Of a DNA stretch of 35,983 nucleotides, positions 16,410-25,156 are shown one piece after another; position 1 is the first letter of the stretch, and each line of letters opens with the position of its first letter. This DNA comes from Actinomycetota bacterium (GTDB taxonomy: Bacteria; Actinomycetota; Thermoleophilia; RBG-16-64-13). The stretch spans positions 1-35,983 of the forward strand of contig JADQBG010000010.1 in the NCBI GenBank assembly GCA_016278725.1, read 5' to 3'. The position numbers and the translations under genes were made by a program. The notes under the pieces were generated by a model. It worked only from the letters and a program-made list of their open reading frames with translations, did no database searches and was not told where the DNA came from.

Positions 16410-17047
16410 AGCAGCGGATGGCTGCTCGAGCCGCCCAAGAGATCTGCGATGGGATGGTCGTCAACCTGGGCATCGGCCTGCCCACCCTGGTTGCCGACCA
16501 CGTCCCCGAAGGCCGGCGGGTCACCTTTCAGGCCGAGAACGGCATGCTGGGTTACGGACGGACCCCAGAGCGGGGCCGCGAAGATCCCAATCTGATAAAC
16601 GCCGGCGGATTACCCGTCACCGAGGAGGCGGGCGCTTCCTACTTCGACAGCACCATTGCCTTTGGCATGATCCGCCGCGGCCGGCTGGACCTGACCGTAC
16701 TCGGCGCCCTGCAGGTGGGCGAGCGCGGAGACCTGGCGAATTGGCTCGTGCCGGGACAGCGGGTCCCGGGGATGGGCGGAGCGATGGAACTCGCGCAGAA
16801 GGCCCGAAAGGTGATCGCACTCACGCTGCACACGGCGAAGGACGGGTCGCCTAAGATTCTTCCGGAGTGCACCTTTCCCCTGACGGCACGCGAGGCTGTG
16901 GATATGATAATCACCGATCTTGCCGTGATCGAGGTGACCCCCGATGGCCTGCTTCTCAAAGAAGTGGCGGAGGGAGTCTCGGTCGGGCAGGTGCTGTCCG
17001 CCACCTCCGCCCGGCTGGCCGTGGACCGAAACCCGGGATGCTTTTGA
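16388..17047 (+). CDS. atoA: 3-oxoacid CoA-transferase, beta subunit (AtoA/ScoB family)
   Basis: The 219-aa subunit carries the catalytic glutamate in QAENGMLG, where the covalent glutamyl-CoA intermediate forms. It also has NLGIGLPT, NAGG, GALQVGERGDLANW and VPGMGGAMEL, all as in AtoA. GTG at 16388 overlaps the alpha gene by 22 bp; GTG at 16394 is also possible. Tight overlap supports equimolar synthesis. The partner step would be activation of the 3-oxo acid made by the upstream aminotransferase, ready for the thiolase encoded next. Confidence 0.9.
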   Translation: MEVGLGVKQRMAARAAQEICDGMVVNLGIGLPTLVADHVPEGRRVTFQAENGMLGYGRTPERGREDPNLINAGGLPVTEEAGASYFDSTIAFGMIRRGRLDLTVLGALQVGERGDLANWLVPGQRVPGMGGAMELAQKARKVIALTLHTAKDGSPKILPECTFPLTAREAVDMIITDLAVIEVTPDGLLLKEVAEGVSVGQVLSATSARLAVDRNPGCF

Positions 17048-17087
17048 ATGACCCGGTCCGCCATGCGGACCCACCGAGAGGAGAACC

Positions 17088-18263
17088 ATGCAGGAAGCCG
17101 TGATCGTAGCCGCCCGCCGCACCGCCGTGGGGGCCTTCGGCGGTTCCCTCAAGGATATTCCCGCCGCCGAGTTGGGCCGGCTGGTCCTGGATGAGCTGAT
17201 GGACGGCAGCGGGGTTCCGCGGGAAGCGGTGGACGAGGTCATCTTCGGCCACGGCTACGTACATGGGGGCGGTCTCAATTCGGCGCGCATTTCCTCCCAG
17301 CGCGCGGGCTTCCCCCAGCGCACTCCGGCGTTCATCGTCATCAAAGCCTGCGGCTCGTCGCTAAAGGCCATCGACCTGGCCGCCCAGTCGATCATGAGCG
17401 GGCAGGCGGACTGCGTGGTCGCCGGCGGAGTAGAGAACATGAGCCTGGTGCCCCATTTGGTCCAACATCGCTGGGGCAAACGGATGGGTGACGATCTCAT
17501 GGTGGATGCCCTTTTTGGCGACGGACTGATTTGCTCGCTCGAGGGCGTCCATATGGGCGTAACCGCGGAGAACCTGGCGGAAAGGCACGGCATCACCCGC
17601 GAGGAGCAGGACGCCTTCGCCCTGGAGAGCCACCGCCGGGCGGCCGAAGCCCAGCGGGAAGGCCGCTTCGCGGCGGAAATCGTCCCGGTCACGGTCAAGG
17701 AGCGGCGCTCGGAGCGCAGCTTCGACCAGGACGAGTCGGTCCGGCCGGAGGCGACGATGGAAGACCTCCGAAAGTTACGCCCGGTCTTCGTCGATGGAGG
17801 AACGGTCACCGCCGGAAATTCCTGTCCTATGAACGACGGCGCTGCCGCCGTGGTCGTCGCCTCCAGGGCTAAAGCCGACGAACTCGGGCTCGAGCCCCTG
17901 GCCCGGGTCAAGGCCTTCGCCTCAGCCGGCGTCGATCCGGCGATCATGGGCATCGGTCCTGTGCCGGCCACCCGCAAGGCCCTCGATCGGGCGGGGCTCA
18001 CCCTGAAGGACATCGATCTCATCGAGCTAAACGAAGCCTTCGCCGCGCAGAGCCTGGCAGTGATGCGGGAACTCGAGCTGGACCCGGATCGGGTCAACGT
18101 GAACGGAGGAGCGATCGCCCTCGGACACCCGGTCGGCGCCACCGGCGCAAAGCTGACCACGACTCTGCTCAACGAGATGCACCGGAGAGACGTGCGCTAC
18201 GGCCTCGTCACGCTTTGCATGGCAGGGGGGCTGGGAATCGCCACCATCTACGAGAAGCTCTAG
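17088..18263 (+). CDS. Acetyl-CoA C-acyltransferase (thiolase)
   Basis: The 391-aa thiolase has the acylated nucleophile C88 in KACGSS, the NEAFA motif, H347 in GHPVGATGA and the second active-site cysteine C377 in CMAGGLG. The usual C-x-GGG is changed to C-M-A-G-G, a mild variant that may reflect chain specificity. It would cleave a 3-oxoacyl-CoA into acetyl-CoA and a shortened acyl-CoA. It starts 40 bp after the CoA-transferase beta gene behind GAGAGGAG. The acyl-CoA released could serve as CoA donor for the CoA-transferase, closing a small cycle. Confidence 0.92.
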   Translation: MQEAVIVAARRTAVGAFGGSLKDIPAAELGRLVLDELMDGSGVPREAVDEVIFGHGYVHGGGLNSARISSQRAGFPQRTPAFIVIKACGSSLKAIDLAAQSIMSGQADCVVAGGVENMSLVPHLVQHRWGKRMGDDLMVDALFGDGLICSLEGVHMGVTAENLAERHGITREEQDAFALESHRRAAEAQREGRFAAEIVPVTVKERRSERSFDQDESVRPEATMEDLRKLRPVFVDGGTVTAGNSCPMNDGAAAVVVASRAKADELGLEPLARVKAFASAGVDPAIMGIGPVPATRKALDRAGLTLKDIDLIELNEAFAAQSLAVMRELELDPDRVNVNGGAIALGHPVGATGAKLTTTLLNEMHRRDVRYGLVTLCMAGGLGIATIYEKL

Positions 18264-18310
18264 AGAAAGAGCCCACGCGCGGCCCAGGGCCGGCGTGCAT
18301 GGAGGTCGGG

Positions 18311-19594
18311 ATGAGCGAGAAAACGCAGGGATCGGACACCCGCGTTGTGATCCACGAGTGGCTGGCGGAGCACGAGCAGCAGACGGCGCAAGTGCTCAGA
18401 GAGATGACCCGGTGCCGAAGCGTGCAAGGCCAGGAGACCCAGATCCAGCAATTGCTGGCCGGGCATCTGGAGCGCCTGGGCATGGAAGTCGACCTCTGGG
18501 AGCCCGACGGCGAGGCGCTTTCCTCTCATCCTCTCTTCGCCTCGCCCCGAACCGACTTCGCCGGGAGCCCGAATCTGGTTGGCCGGCTGCCCGGCAGCGG
18601 CGGAGGACGCTCCTTCTTGCTGAACGGCCATATCGATGTCGTCCCGGTGGGCGATCCCGAACAATGGACGCAAAACCCCTGGGGCGGTGAGCTCGTTGAG
18701 GGCAGAATCTACGGTCGCGGCGCCAGCGACATGAAGGGCGGAGTGGCCGCCTCTCTCATGGCGCTGCAGGCACTCCAGGCATGCGGACTTCGCCTGGCCG
18801 GCGATGTGATCTTCGAGTCGGTCATGGAGGAGGAATCCGGCGGGGCCGGGACCCTCGCCGCCTCCCTTCGGGGCTACCGGGCGGACGCAGGATTGATTCC
18901 CGAACCGACGGGCTTGGCTGTGTTTCCCAAACAGCAGGGCTCGCTCTGGTTCCGCCTAACCGTGCATGGGCACGGGGCACACGGAGGGTCGCGCTACGAA
19001 GGCGTCAGCGCGATCGAGAAGGCCATGGGAGTGGTGGCCGCGGTCCTGGAGTTGGAGAAAGAGCGCAACTCGAGGATCACCGATCCGCTCTACGCGGCCA
19101 CGCCCATACCGGTGCCGATCAATTTGGGAGTTATCCGGGGTGGGGCGTGGCCCTCGAGCGTGCCCGACCGGGTCGTGCTGGAGGGCCGCATGGGCGTGGC
19201 CCCCGATGAAACCATCGAGAATGCTCGAGCCCAGATGGGCAAGGCCATATCAGCCCTCGGCCAAGAAGATGATTGGCTGGCGAAGCACCCGGTCGAGTTG
19301 GAATGGTTCGGGGCGCGCTGGTTACCCTGCAGCCTGGATACAGAGTCCGAGTTGGTTCGGGCGCTCGTCGAGGTAGTCGAGGAGGTCCGGGGAGAAAGCC
19401 CGGCCATGGTGGCCGCGCCCTGGGGGACAGATGCCGGCCTGCTTGGTGCAGCCGCGGGGGTTCCCACCGTGGTCTTCGGCCCCGGCATAGCCGCCACCGC
19501 CCATCAACCGGACGAGTACGTGCTGCTGGAGGACGTGACCACCGCGGCGGAAGTCATCGCCCTCATGCTCCTGCGCTGGTGCGGACGGGGTTAG
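18311..19594 (+). CDS. M20-family metallohydrolase (ArgE/DapE-type deacylase)
   Basis: The start at 18311 is fixed by GGAGG 5 nt upstream and gives 427 aa. Di-metal ligands and catalytic residues are visible: H107 and D109 (NGHIDVVP), D140 (GASDMKGG), E174 and E175 (EEES), and a late histidine in ATAHQPDEY. The dimerisation domain begins near HGAHGG. M20 enzymes remove N-acyl groups from amino acids or cleave dipeptides. Being last in the aminotransferase operon, it probably deacylates the imported substrate or an acetamido end product. Its stop overlaps the convergent selB stop by 4 bp. Confidence 0.87.
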   Translation: MSEKTQGSDTRVVIHEWLAEHEQQTAQVLREMTRCRSVQGQETQIQQLLAGHLERLGMEVDLWEPDGEALSSHPLFASPRTDFAGSPNLVGRLPGSGGGRSFLLNGHIDVVPVGDPEQWTQNPWGGELVEGRIYGRGASDMKGGVAASLMALQALQACGLRLAGDVIFESVMEEESGGAGTLAASLRGYRADAGLIPEPTGLAVFPKQQGSLWFRLTVHGHGAHGGSRYEGVSAIEKAMGVVAAVLELEKERNSRITDPLYAATPIPVPINLGVIRGGAWPSSVPDRVVLEGRMGVAPDETIENARAQMGKAISALGQEDDWLAKHPVELEWFGARWLPCSLDTESELVRALVEVVEEVRGESPAMVAAPWGTDAGLLGAAAGVPTVVFGPGIAATAHQPDEYVLLEDVTTAAEVIALMLLRWCGRG

Positions 19595-21519
19595 CGCCGG
19601 CGCTTACGCAGGCGGCGGGCGTCGCCCACGCGCAGGGTGAGCCCTTCCGAATCCATGTGCTCCAGCACCGCCTGCGCATACTTGCGCGAGGTGTCGAGCA
19701 GGTCGCGGACCTCGGCGAGAGTGATCTCTCCGCGCTCCTCCATCGCCGCGCTGATGCGCCCGATGAGGGCCGAGAGCACGGGTTCGGCGTAGTAGAGGTC
19801 CTCGCCCACTTTGACCATGCGGCCGTGCCGTTCCAGCGCCTGCACCAAGCGTAAGCCCTCGCTCGGCGTGAGCCCGGCCTTCGCCGCCGCCGCGGGCACC
19901 GTGGGGGTCTCCACTTCCACTTCTGCAAAGTTCCGGTAGAGCTGCTCGGCGGTCTCGGCGTCCCGGCCCTCGAGCCCTCCGGCGGCCTCGGCCCAGCGGA
20001 AGCCATGCTCGGTGCGGACCACGGCTTCTTGCTTCTGCAGCAGCTCGAGCGCCGCGTCGAGCGCGGGCCATTCCTGACCGCCGCTCACCAGCCGGCGGAT
20101 GCCTCCGACGGTCAGGTAGGGATCGAGGGCTTCCTCCCGCGCCCGGGTCTTCAAGGCGTCGAGCACCCGTCCGGCCAACTCCCGCAATTCCTGGGAGAGG
20201 AAGAGCGTACTCTGCGGTCCTTCGTGCGCCAGTTCTTGGTGGAGTAGACGGTTGACCACCTTTGCTCCTTCGTGCCGCCAGAGATAAGGGCTCTCTTCCA
20301 GCCGGCGGCGCCGAATTCCCTGCGGGAAAGCCTCGTGAAGCAGCAGCTGGGCGATCTCCTCGCCGCTGCCTTCCTCCAATACTCTGAGCCGGTCGCGCCA
20401 GCGCGGGTCGGTGCCGTGCTTGCGCGGGTGCGGATCGAATACCCGGCCACCTCCGATGGTCGAAACCGGCGTCAGCGAACGTAGGATGAAGTGATCTCCG
20501 GGATAGACTAGAGCCTGCTCCTCGAAGCGGAGCTGGGCGTAAGCGTCCTCACCGGGGCGCAACTCTTCCCGGTCCGCGAGCACCAGTTTGGCGATGACCT
20601 CCTGCGTGCCGTGATCCACCCGCACGCGCGAAACCCGGGTCAAGGGCTCGGGGGCATCGGCCAGTAAGACCAGATGCACGTCGGCCAGATAGGTGGGGCG
20701 CACTGCCGGATCCAGCACGATCCACTGCCCGCGGTCGACCTGCTCTTTGTCGATGCCGGTCAGGTTGAGGGCGACCCGCTGTCCCCCCAGGGCCCGCTCC
20801 ACTCCTTGGTCGTGCACTTGAATGGAGCGCACCCGGACTTCGCTCAGCTCCTGGGCCTCCCGCGCCGGGAGCACGCTGACCGTGGCCTCGGTGCCCAGCT
20901 CCCCCGACCAGAGGGTGCCGGTGACGATGGTGCCGATCCCCTTCAGGCTGAAGACGCGGTCCACGGGCATCCGCGTGGCCGGATAGGTTCCCCGCTCGGG
21001 CACCTCCTGCGCCACCTCGGTGATCACTTCGAGCAGTTGCTCGAGCCCCCTGCCCGTGACCCCGCTCACCGGCACAATGGGCGCGCCCGCGTAACGCGTC
21101 TGGGCCAGGAAATCCTCGATGTCGGCGGTAGCCAGTTCGACCATCTCCGGATCGACCATGTCGACCTTGGTAAGAGCGACCACGCCCCGGGGGATCTCCA
21201 AGAGCTCGATGATGCGCAGGTGCTCGCGCGTCTGGGGCATCACCCCGTCGTCCGCGGCGACCACCAGCAAAAAGAGATCTATGCCGGTGGCGCCGGAAAC
21301 CATGTTCTTGACGAACCGCTCGTGACCGGGCACGTCGACGATCGAAAGGTGGGCTCCGCTCGGAAGGGTAAGTTCTGCGTAGCCCAGCTGGATGCTGATC
21401 CCCCGGTCCTTCTCTTCCTGCAGGCGGTCGGTGTCCTTGCCGGTGAGCGCCTTGACCAGGGTGGTCTTCCCGTGGTCGATGTGACCCGCGGTGCCCAGAG
21501 TGAGCCCGCGCTTAGTCAC
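19591..21519 (-). CDS. selB: Selenocysteine-specific elongation factor SelB
   Basis: The 642-aa translational GTPase brings Sec-tRNA to UGA codons next to SECIS RNA. It has the G1 [13 protein letters not shown], the switch [14 protein letters not shown] and TKVD motifs, then beta-barrel domains, and a long C-terminal set of winged-helix repeats that bind SECIS. The start is GTG, overlapping selA by 8 bp (TAA/GTG), so translation is coupled. It implies selenoproteins elsewhere in the genome (formate dehydrogenase or glycine reductase types are common); none of the genes in this window needs an internal TGA. Confidence 0.95.
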   Translation of the reverse strand: MTKRGLTLGTAGHIDHGKTTLVKALTGKDTDRLQEEKDRGISIQLGYAELTLPSGAHLSIVDVPGHERFVKNMVSGATGIDLFLLVVAADDGVMPQTREHLRIIELLEIPRGVVALTKVDMVDPEMVELATADIEDFLAQTRYAGAPIVPVSGVTGRGLEQLLEVITEVAQEVPERGTYPATRMPVDRVFSLKGIGTIVTGTLWSGELGTEATVSVLPAREAQELSEVRVRSIQVHDQGVERALGGQRVALNLTGIDKEQVDRGQWIVLDPAVRPTYLADVHLVLLADAPEPLTRVSRVRVDHGTQEVIAKLVLADREELRPGEDAYAQLRFEEQALVYPGDHFILRSLTPVSTIGGGRVFDPHPRKHGTDPRWRDRLRVLEEGSGEEIAQLLLHEAFPQGIRRRRLEESPYLWRHEGAKVVNRLLHQELAHEGPQSTLFLSQELRELAGRVLDALKTRAREEALDPYLTVGGIRRLVSGGQEWPALDAALELLQKQEAVVRTEHGFRWAEAAGGLEGRDAETAEQLYRNFAEVEVETPTVPAAAAKAGLTPSEGLRLVQALERHGRMVKVGEDLYYAEPVLSALIGRISAAMEERGEITLAEVRDLLDTSRKYAQAVLEHMDSEGLTLRVGDARRLRKRRR

Positions 21520-22957
21520 CCGCCGCTTCCTCCGCCCGCCCCTGACTCAGCGCCCAGACCAAGGTATTGGCCACCTCTTCCAGTTCTTCCTCGTCTAGAG
21601 CGAGCACGTCGAGCAAGAGCTCGTCCTGAGCTACCCGGCCGATCAGCGGCAGGGGAGCCCGGCGCAGGGCGGCCTCGAGCTGAGAAGCCTCCACGCCACT
21701 CCGCAGGGCCACGGCATGGCTCGGAATCTCCAACAGCGGCAAGGACCCGCCTCCCGCCTTGCCCACGCTCTCGCGGACGCAGACGGACGAATCGATCCCT
21801 GCAGACGCCACCGATTCCTCCACTAGTTCCGCCAGCCGTTTGGCGAGCCGCCGCGTCTCCTGGGGGCCGCGCTCCAGGTAGCGAAGCGTGGGGATTTCCC
21901 GGCGCGCCCGGGCAGGATCTTGATAGAGGAGCAGCGTTCCCTCGAGGGCGGCCAGGGTCATCTTGTCCACGCGGACTGCGCGGGCAAAGGGGTGGCGCTT
22001 CAGGCGCTCGATCACCTCGGCCGTGCCCAGGAGGATTCCGGCCTGCGGCCCCCCCAAGAGCTTGTCGCCGCTGAAGCTGACGACGTCCACTCCTGCCTCG
22101 AGCGAGGAAGCCACGGACGGCTCTTTCCAGGAGGCCGGCAGATCGAGGAGCGCTCCGCTGCCCAGGTCGTCGGCCACCAATACCTGATGGCTCCGGCCGA
22201 GCTCGACCAACCTTTCCACGGGAACCTCTTCGGCAAAGCCCACCACTTTGAAGTTGGAGGTGTGCACCCGTAGCAGGAGCGCCGTGTCGTCGGTGAGCGC
22301 CCGCTCGTAGTCGGAGAAGTGGGTCTTGTTGGTGGTGCCCACCTCGACGAGCCGGGCGCCGCTCAGCCGCATGATGTCGGGGATGCGGAAGGAGCCGCCG
22401 ATTTCCACCAGTTGGCCCCGGCTGACGACGACTTCACGGCCCTCCGCCAGCGCGGCCAGCATCAGCAGCACCGCGGCGGCGTTATTGTTGACGACCATGG
22501 CTCCGGCGGCCCCGGTCAGGCCCCGGAGGAGGGCCTCCACGTGGTCGTGCCGCGAACCGCGGGCGCCGGCCGCGAGATCGTACTCCAGATTGCCGTAGTT
22601 GAGCGCGGCCTGCTCCACTCGGGCAAAGGCGGAAGGTGCCAGCTTGGAGCGGCCCAGGTTCGTGTGGATCACGACTCCCGAGGCGTTGAGGACCCGGCGA
22701 AGTCGAGGCCGAGATTCGAGTTCGAGCGCGTTGGCCGCCTCCCGCAGGAGGAAATCCCCGGCGACCAGCTCTTCGGCCGGTTCTGCGGGAGCGCCCCCGA
22801 GCAATTCATCGCGGCTCCGCTCGACGGCGGTCCGCAGGGCGTCGGCTACGCGCTCTCGCGGGTAATCCCCGAGCAGACCGTGGGACTCGGCGGCCTGCAG
22901 CAGCTCCTCGATCGAGGGGAGCTCACGCAGCAATCGTCTAACACGCTCATCCGGCAT
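21512..22957 (-). CDS. selA: L-seryl-tRNA(Sec) selenium transferase SelA
   Basis: The 481-aa PLP enzyme converts seryl-tRNA(Sec) to selenocysteyl-tRNA(Sec). The PLP lysine is K299 in SFSGDKLLGGPQAG. The N-terminal tRNA-binding helical domain (RRLLRELPSIEELL), NLGRSKL and TTNKTH motifs match SelA. Length is near the bacterial norm. The gene is 20 bp downstream of an MDR dehydrogenase and overlaps selB. No selC tRNA gene or selD was found nearby. Confidence 0.95.
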   Translation of the reverse strand: MPDERVRRLLRELPSIEELLQAAESHGLLGDYPRERVADALRTAVERSRDELLGGAPAEPAEELVAGDFLLREAANALELESRPRLRRVLNASGVVIHTNLGRSKLAPSAFARVEQAALNYGNLEYDLAAGARGSRHDHVEALLRGLTGAAGAMVVNNNAAAVLLMLAALAEGREVVVSRGQLVEIGGSFRIPDIMRLSGARLVEVGTTNKTHFSDYERALTDDTALLLRVHTSNFKVVGFAEEVPVERLVELGRSHQVLVADDLGSGALLDLPASWKEPSVASSLEAGVDVVSFSGDKLLGGPQAGILLGTAEVIERLKRHPFARAVRVDKMTLAALEGTLLLYQDPARARREIPTLRYLERGPQETRRLAKRLAELVEESVASAGIDSSVCVRESVGKAGGGSLPLLEIPSHAVALRSGVEASQLEAALRRAPLPLIGRVAQDELLLDVLALDEEELEEVANTLVWALSQGRAEEAAGD

Positions 22958-22977
22958 TCCGCTACCGTACCACGCGC

Positions 22978-24024
22978 TTAAGGGACGACCGCGGCCTTGA
23001 TAAAGGCGGGATCACGCGGCAGTTCGTTGCTCATCATTCGCAGGGGCAATACCAATTCTTCGAGCGGATAGCGGTGTGTGATCAGCACCTCGTGAGGAAA
23101 GTCCGGGCGCTTGAGCAGATCCATCGCCAGCCGCACGTGCCTGGGGGTGTGGTGGAATGCGGCTGCGAGCGTCAACTCTTCGTAGTGCAGGCGGTAGGTG
23201 TCCACGGTGGCAAAGCTGCCCGGTTCACAGCCCCCAAAGAAGTTCACCGTGCCGCCCTTTCTCGCGGCCGCGATGGCGAAGTCCCAAACCTCGGGGAGGC
23301 CCACCGCCTCCACGGCCAGATCCACGCCCCGCTCCTCTTCCGTCAGGGCACGGACCGCGGTTAAGGCGTCGGCGGACCCATCGGAGTCGATCACGTGCTC
23401 GGCGCCCATGCGCTTGGCGGCCTCCAGCTTGTGCCGGCCCCTGCCCACCGCAATAACCCGCGCACCCCGCGACGCCGCCCCGTACACCAGCATCAAACCG
23501 ATCGGGCCGAGGCCGATGATGGCCACGGTGACTCCCGGGCCGGGGGTCCCCACCTCGAGCCCCTTGAGCACGCAGGCCAGGGGTTCCAGCAGGGCCGCGC
23601 GCTCCGCGGGCATGTCTTCCGGCACGCGGAACATGTTCGTGGCCACGATCGGCGCGGGCACCAGCAGGTAATCCGCGTAGGCTCCGTTCAACAGAGGCTG
23701 CAGATGCTCGCACAAAGAGAATTGATCCCGCCGGCAGAAGAAGCAGTGACCGCAGGGGGCGGAGTTCGCGCTGGTAACCCGGTCGCCCACGCGGAAGTTG
23801 GAGACGCCCTCCCCAGTCTCGACTATGGTCCCCGAATATTCGTGGCCGAAGGGGGCGGGCGCTTCCGCCAGCAGCAACGGGTGCCCCCTCCGGTAGGTCT
23901 TGGCATCCGTCCCGCAAACCAGAGTGACCTCGACCTTGACCAGCACTTCGCCGGCCCCGGGGGAGGGCACCGGAACCTCCGCCAGCCGCACGTCGCCGGG
24001 CCCGTGAAACAGCGCCTGCCTCAT
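22978..24024 (-). CDS. Zinc-dependent MDR alcohol/polyol dehydrogenase
   Basis: The 348-aa medium-chain dehydrogenase has catalytic zinc ligands C37 and H61-E62 (GHEYSG), structural zinc cysteines C91, C94, C97 and C105, and a Rossmann NAD(P) fingerprint GLGPIG. It belongs to the threonine/sorbitol dehydrogenase-like group; the substrate is unknown. It is the second of two tandem MDR genes on this strand. Its start codon lies in the first of three 11-bp tandem repeats whose third copy contains the stop of the upstream MDR gene. Co-transcription with selA downstream is likely (20-bp gap). Confidence 0.88.
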   Translation of the reverse strand: MRQALFHGPGDVRLAEVPVPSPGAGEVLVKVEVTLVCGTDAKTYRRGHPLLLAEAPAPFGHEYSGTIVETGEGVSNFRVGDRVTSANSAPCGHCFFCRRDQFSLCEHLQPLLNGAYADYLLVPAPIVATNMFRVPEDMPAERAALLEPLACVLKGLEVGTPGPGVTVAIIGLGPIGLMLVYGAASRGARVIAVGRGRHKLEAAKRMGAEHVIDSDGSADALTAVRALTEEERGVDLAVEAVGLPEVWDFAIAAARKGGTVNFFGGCEPGSFATVDTYRLHYEELTLAAAFHHTPRHVRLAMDLLKRPDFPHEVLITHRYPLEELVLPLRMMSNELPRDPAFIKAAVVP

Positions 24025-24046
24025 GCCTGCCTCATGCCTGCCTCAC
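24014..24046. repeat. Three tandem 11-bp repeats at the junction of two MDR genes
   Basis: GCCTGCCTCAT is present at 24014-24024 and 24025-24035, and with a last-base change at 24036-24046. The repeats hold the start of the downstream MDR gene and the TGA of the upstream one. They look like slippage duplications. Confidence 0.7.
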
Positions 24047-25152
24047 GGCCGGGCGACCACCTTGAGCACGTCGCCGCGGGCATAGCTTTCCACCGCCGCC
24101 GGCAGGTCCGCGAAATCGACCTCCAAAGGCCTGAACCAACTGAGGTCGAGCCGGCCCGAACCCAGGATTTCAACCGCGCGGCGAAGGTGCTGCGGCGAAC
24201 CGGAACGCACACCGGCGATAACGAGTTCCCTGCGGTAGAGGCGTTCCAGCGGCAGAGGCACCTCTTCCGCCCCCGCCGCGAATACCAGCAAAACGGCGCC
24301 TTCCGGCAACGCCGCGACCAGCTGGGGGAATGCCGGCGGGGCCGTTAGGAAAGCCACCTCAACCGGTTGTTCCGGCGACCAGGGGCGGGCCCCCAGGGAT
24401 TCGGCCAACCGGGCGCGCTCCGGGTCTGGCTCCAGATAGAAGAGCCGGCTGGGATGGACGGGCCCGGCAGCAGACAGGTGGGCGGCCGCGCGCAGCAGGC
24501 TGAGAAAGAGCAAGCCCACCGAACCGCACCCCGCCACGAGAACGTCCTTTTGCTCCAGCTCGCCCGTCCGGCCGGAACCTCCGCCTCCGAAGACCGCGGT
24601 TTCCGCACCGCGCCACTCTCCCGGCCCTCCGCCGTGCCCCCCGTCCGGGGCCCCCGCCCCCAGCACACCCGGGAGGGGATAGGCGCCGAGAAGGCCGGCG
24701 GCCGTATCCAGTGCCCGGAGAACGCACGAGATCGGCTCCACCAGGGTTCCTTCCAGATCACCGATCCTCTCGGGCAGGGCAAAAACCGCGTTGTCCAAGT
24801 GAACCCGCGAGACCGCGATGAACTCGGAAAGCCCGCCTGGGTCGAGATCCGAACTGACGAACTGCCGGCAAAGAGAGGAGTGACCGGAGCGGCAGCGCGG
24901 GCAGCGGCCGCAAGGCACGTGGTGCGCCACCGCCACCCGATGCCCGAGGGACCCGTCCTCCAGCAGATGGCCGACCACCTCATGGCCGAGCACCCTGCCC
25001 GCGGGCAGCGCTTGGTCTCGCACCTTGTCCAGATCGCTGCCGCAGAATCCGCAGGCATCCACTTTGAGGAGGGCCCCGTGCTCTTCGGGCCGCGGCCGAG
25101 GGATGTCCAGCACCTCGAGACCCCCGCGCCCGTCGGTCGCGACCGCCCGCAC
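24043..25152 (-). CDS. MDR-family dehydrogenase with low-complexity insertion
   Basis: The 369-aa protein keeps the catalytic zinc ligands (C37, H57-E58 in GHEVVGH), structural cysteines C81, C84, C87 and C95, and a Rossmann motif AGCGSVG (207-213). Between the catalytic helix and the Rossmann fold, about residues 156-199 form a Gly-rich insertion not normal for the family. The start is GTG 4 bp after the polyprenyl synthase stop, so it is co-translated. The substrate is unknown. The tandem arrangement with a second MDR gene suggests they act on related substrates. Confidence 0.83.
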   Translation of the reverse strand: MRAVATDGRGGLEVLDIPRPRPEEHGALLKVDACGFCGSDLDKVRDQALPAGRVLGHEVVGHLLEDGSLGHRVAVAHHVPCGRCPRCRSGHSSLCRQFVSSDLDPGGLSEFIAVSRVHLDNAVFALPERIGDLEGTLVEPISCVLRALDTAAGLLGAYPLPGVLGAGAPDGGHGGGPGEWRGAETAVFGGGGSGRTGELEQKDVLVAGCGSVGLLFLSLLRAAAHLSAAGPVHPSRLFYLEPDPERARLAESLGARPWSPEQPVEVAFLTAPPAFPQLVAALPEGAVLLVFAAGAEEVPLPLERLYRRELVIAGVRSGSPQHLRRAVEILGSGRLDLSWFRPLEVDFADLPAAVESYARGDVLKVVARP

Positions 25153-25156
25153 CGGG

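Noticed and set aside
22978..25152. A TGA at 24043-24045 separates two MDR genes that are in the same frame, six codons apart, next to selA and selB; read-through as selenocysteine would fuse them.
   Set aside because: Both proteins have full-length MDR domains with natural ends, and the second has its own ATG. The in-frame linkage follows from the 11-bp tandem repeats. I saw no SECIS-like hairpin.
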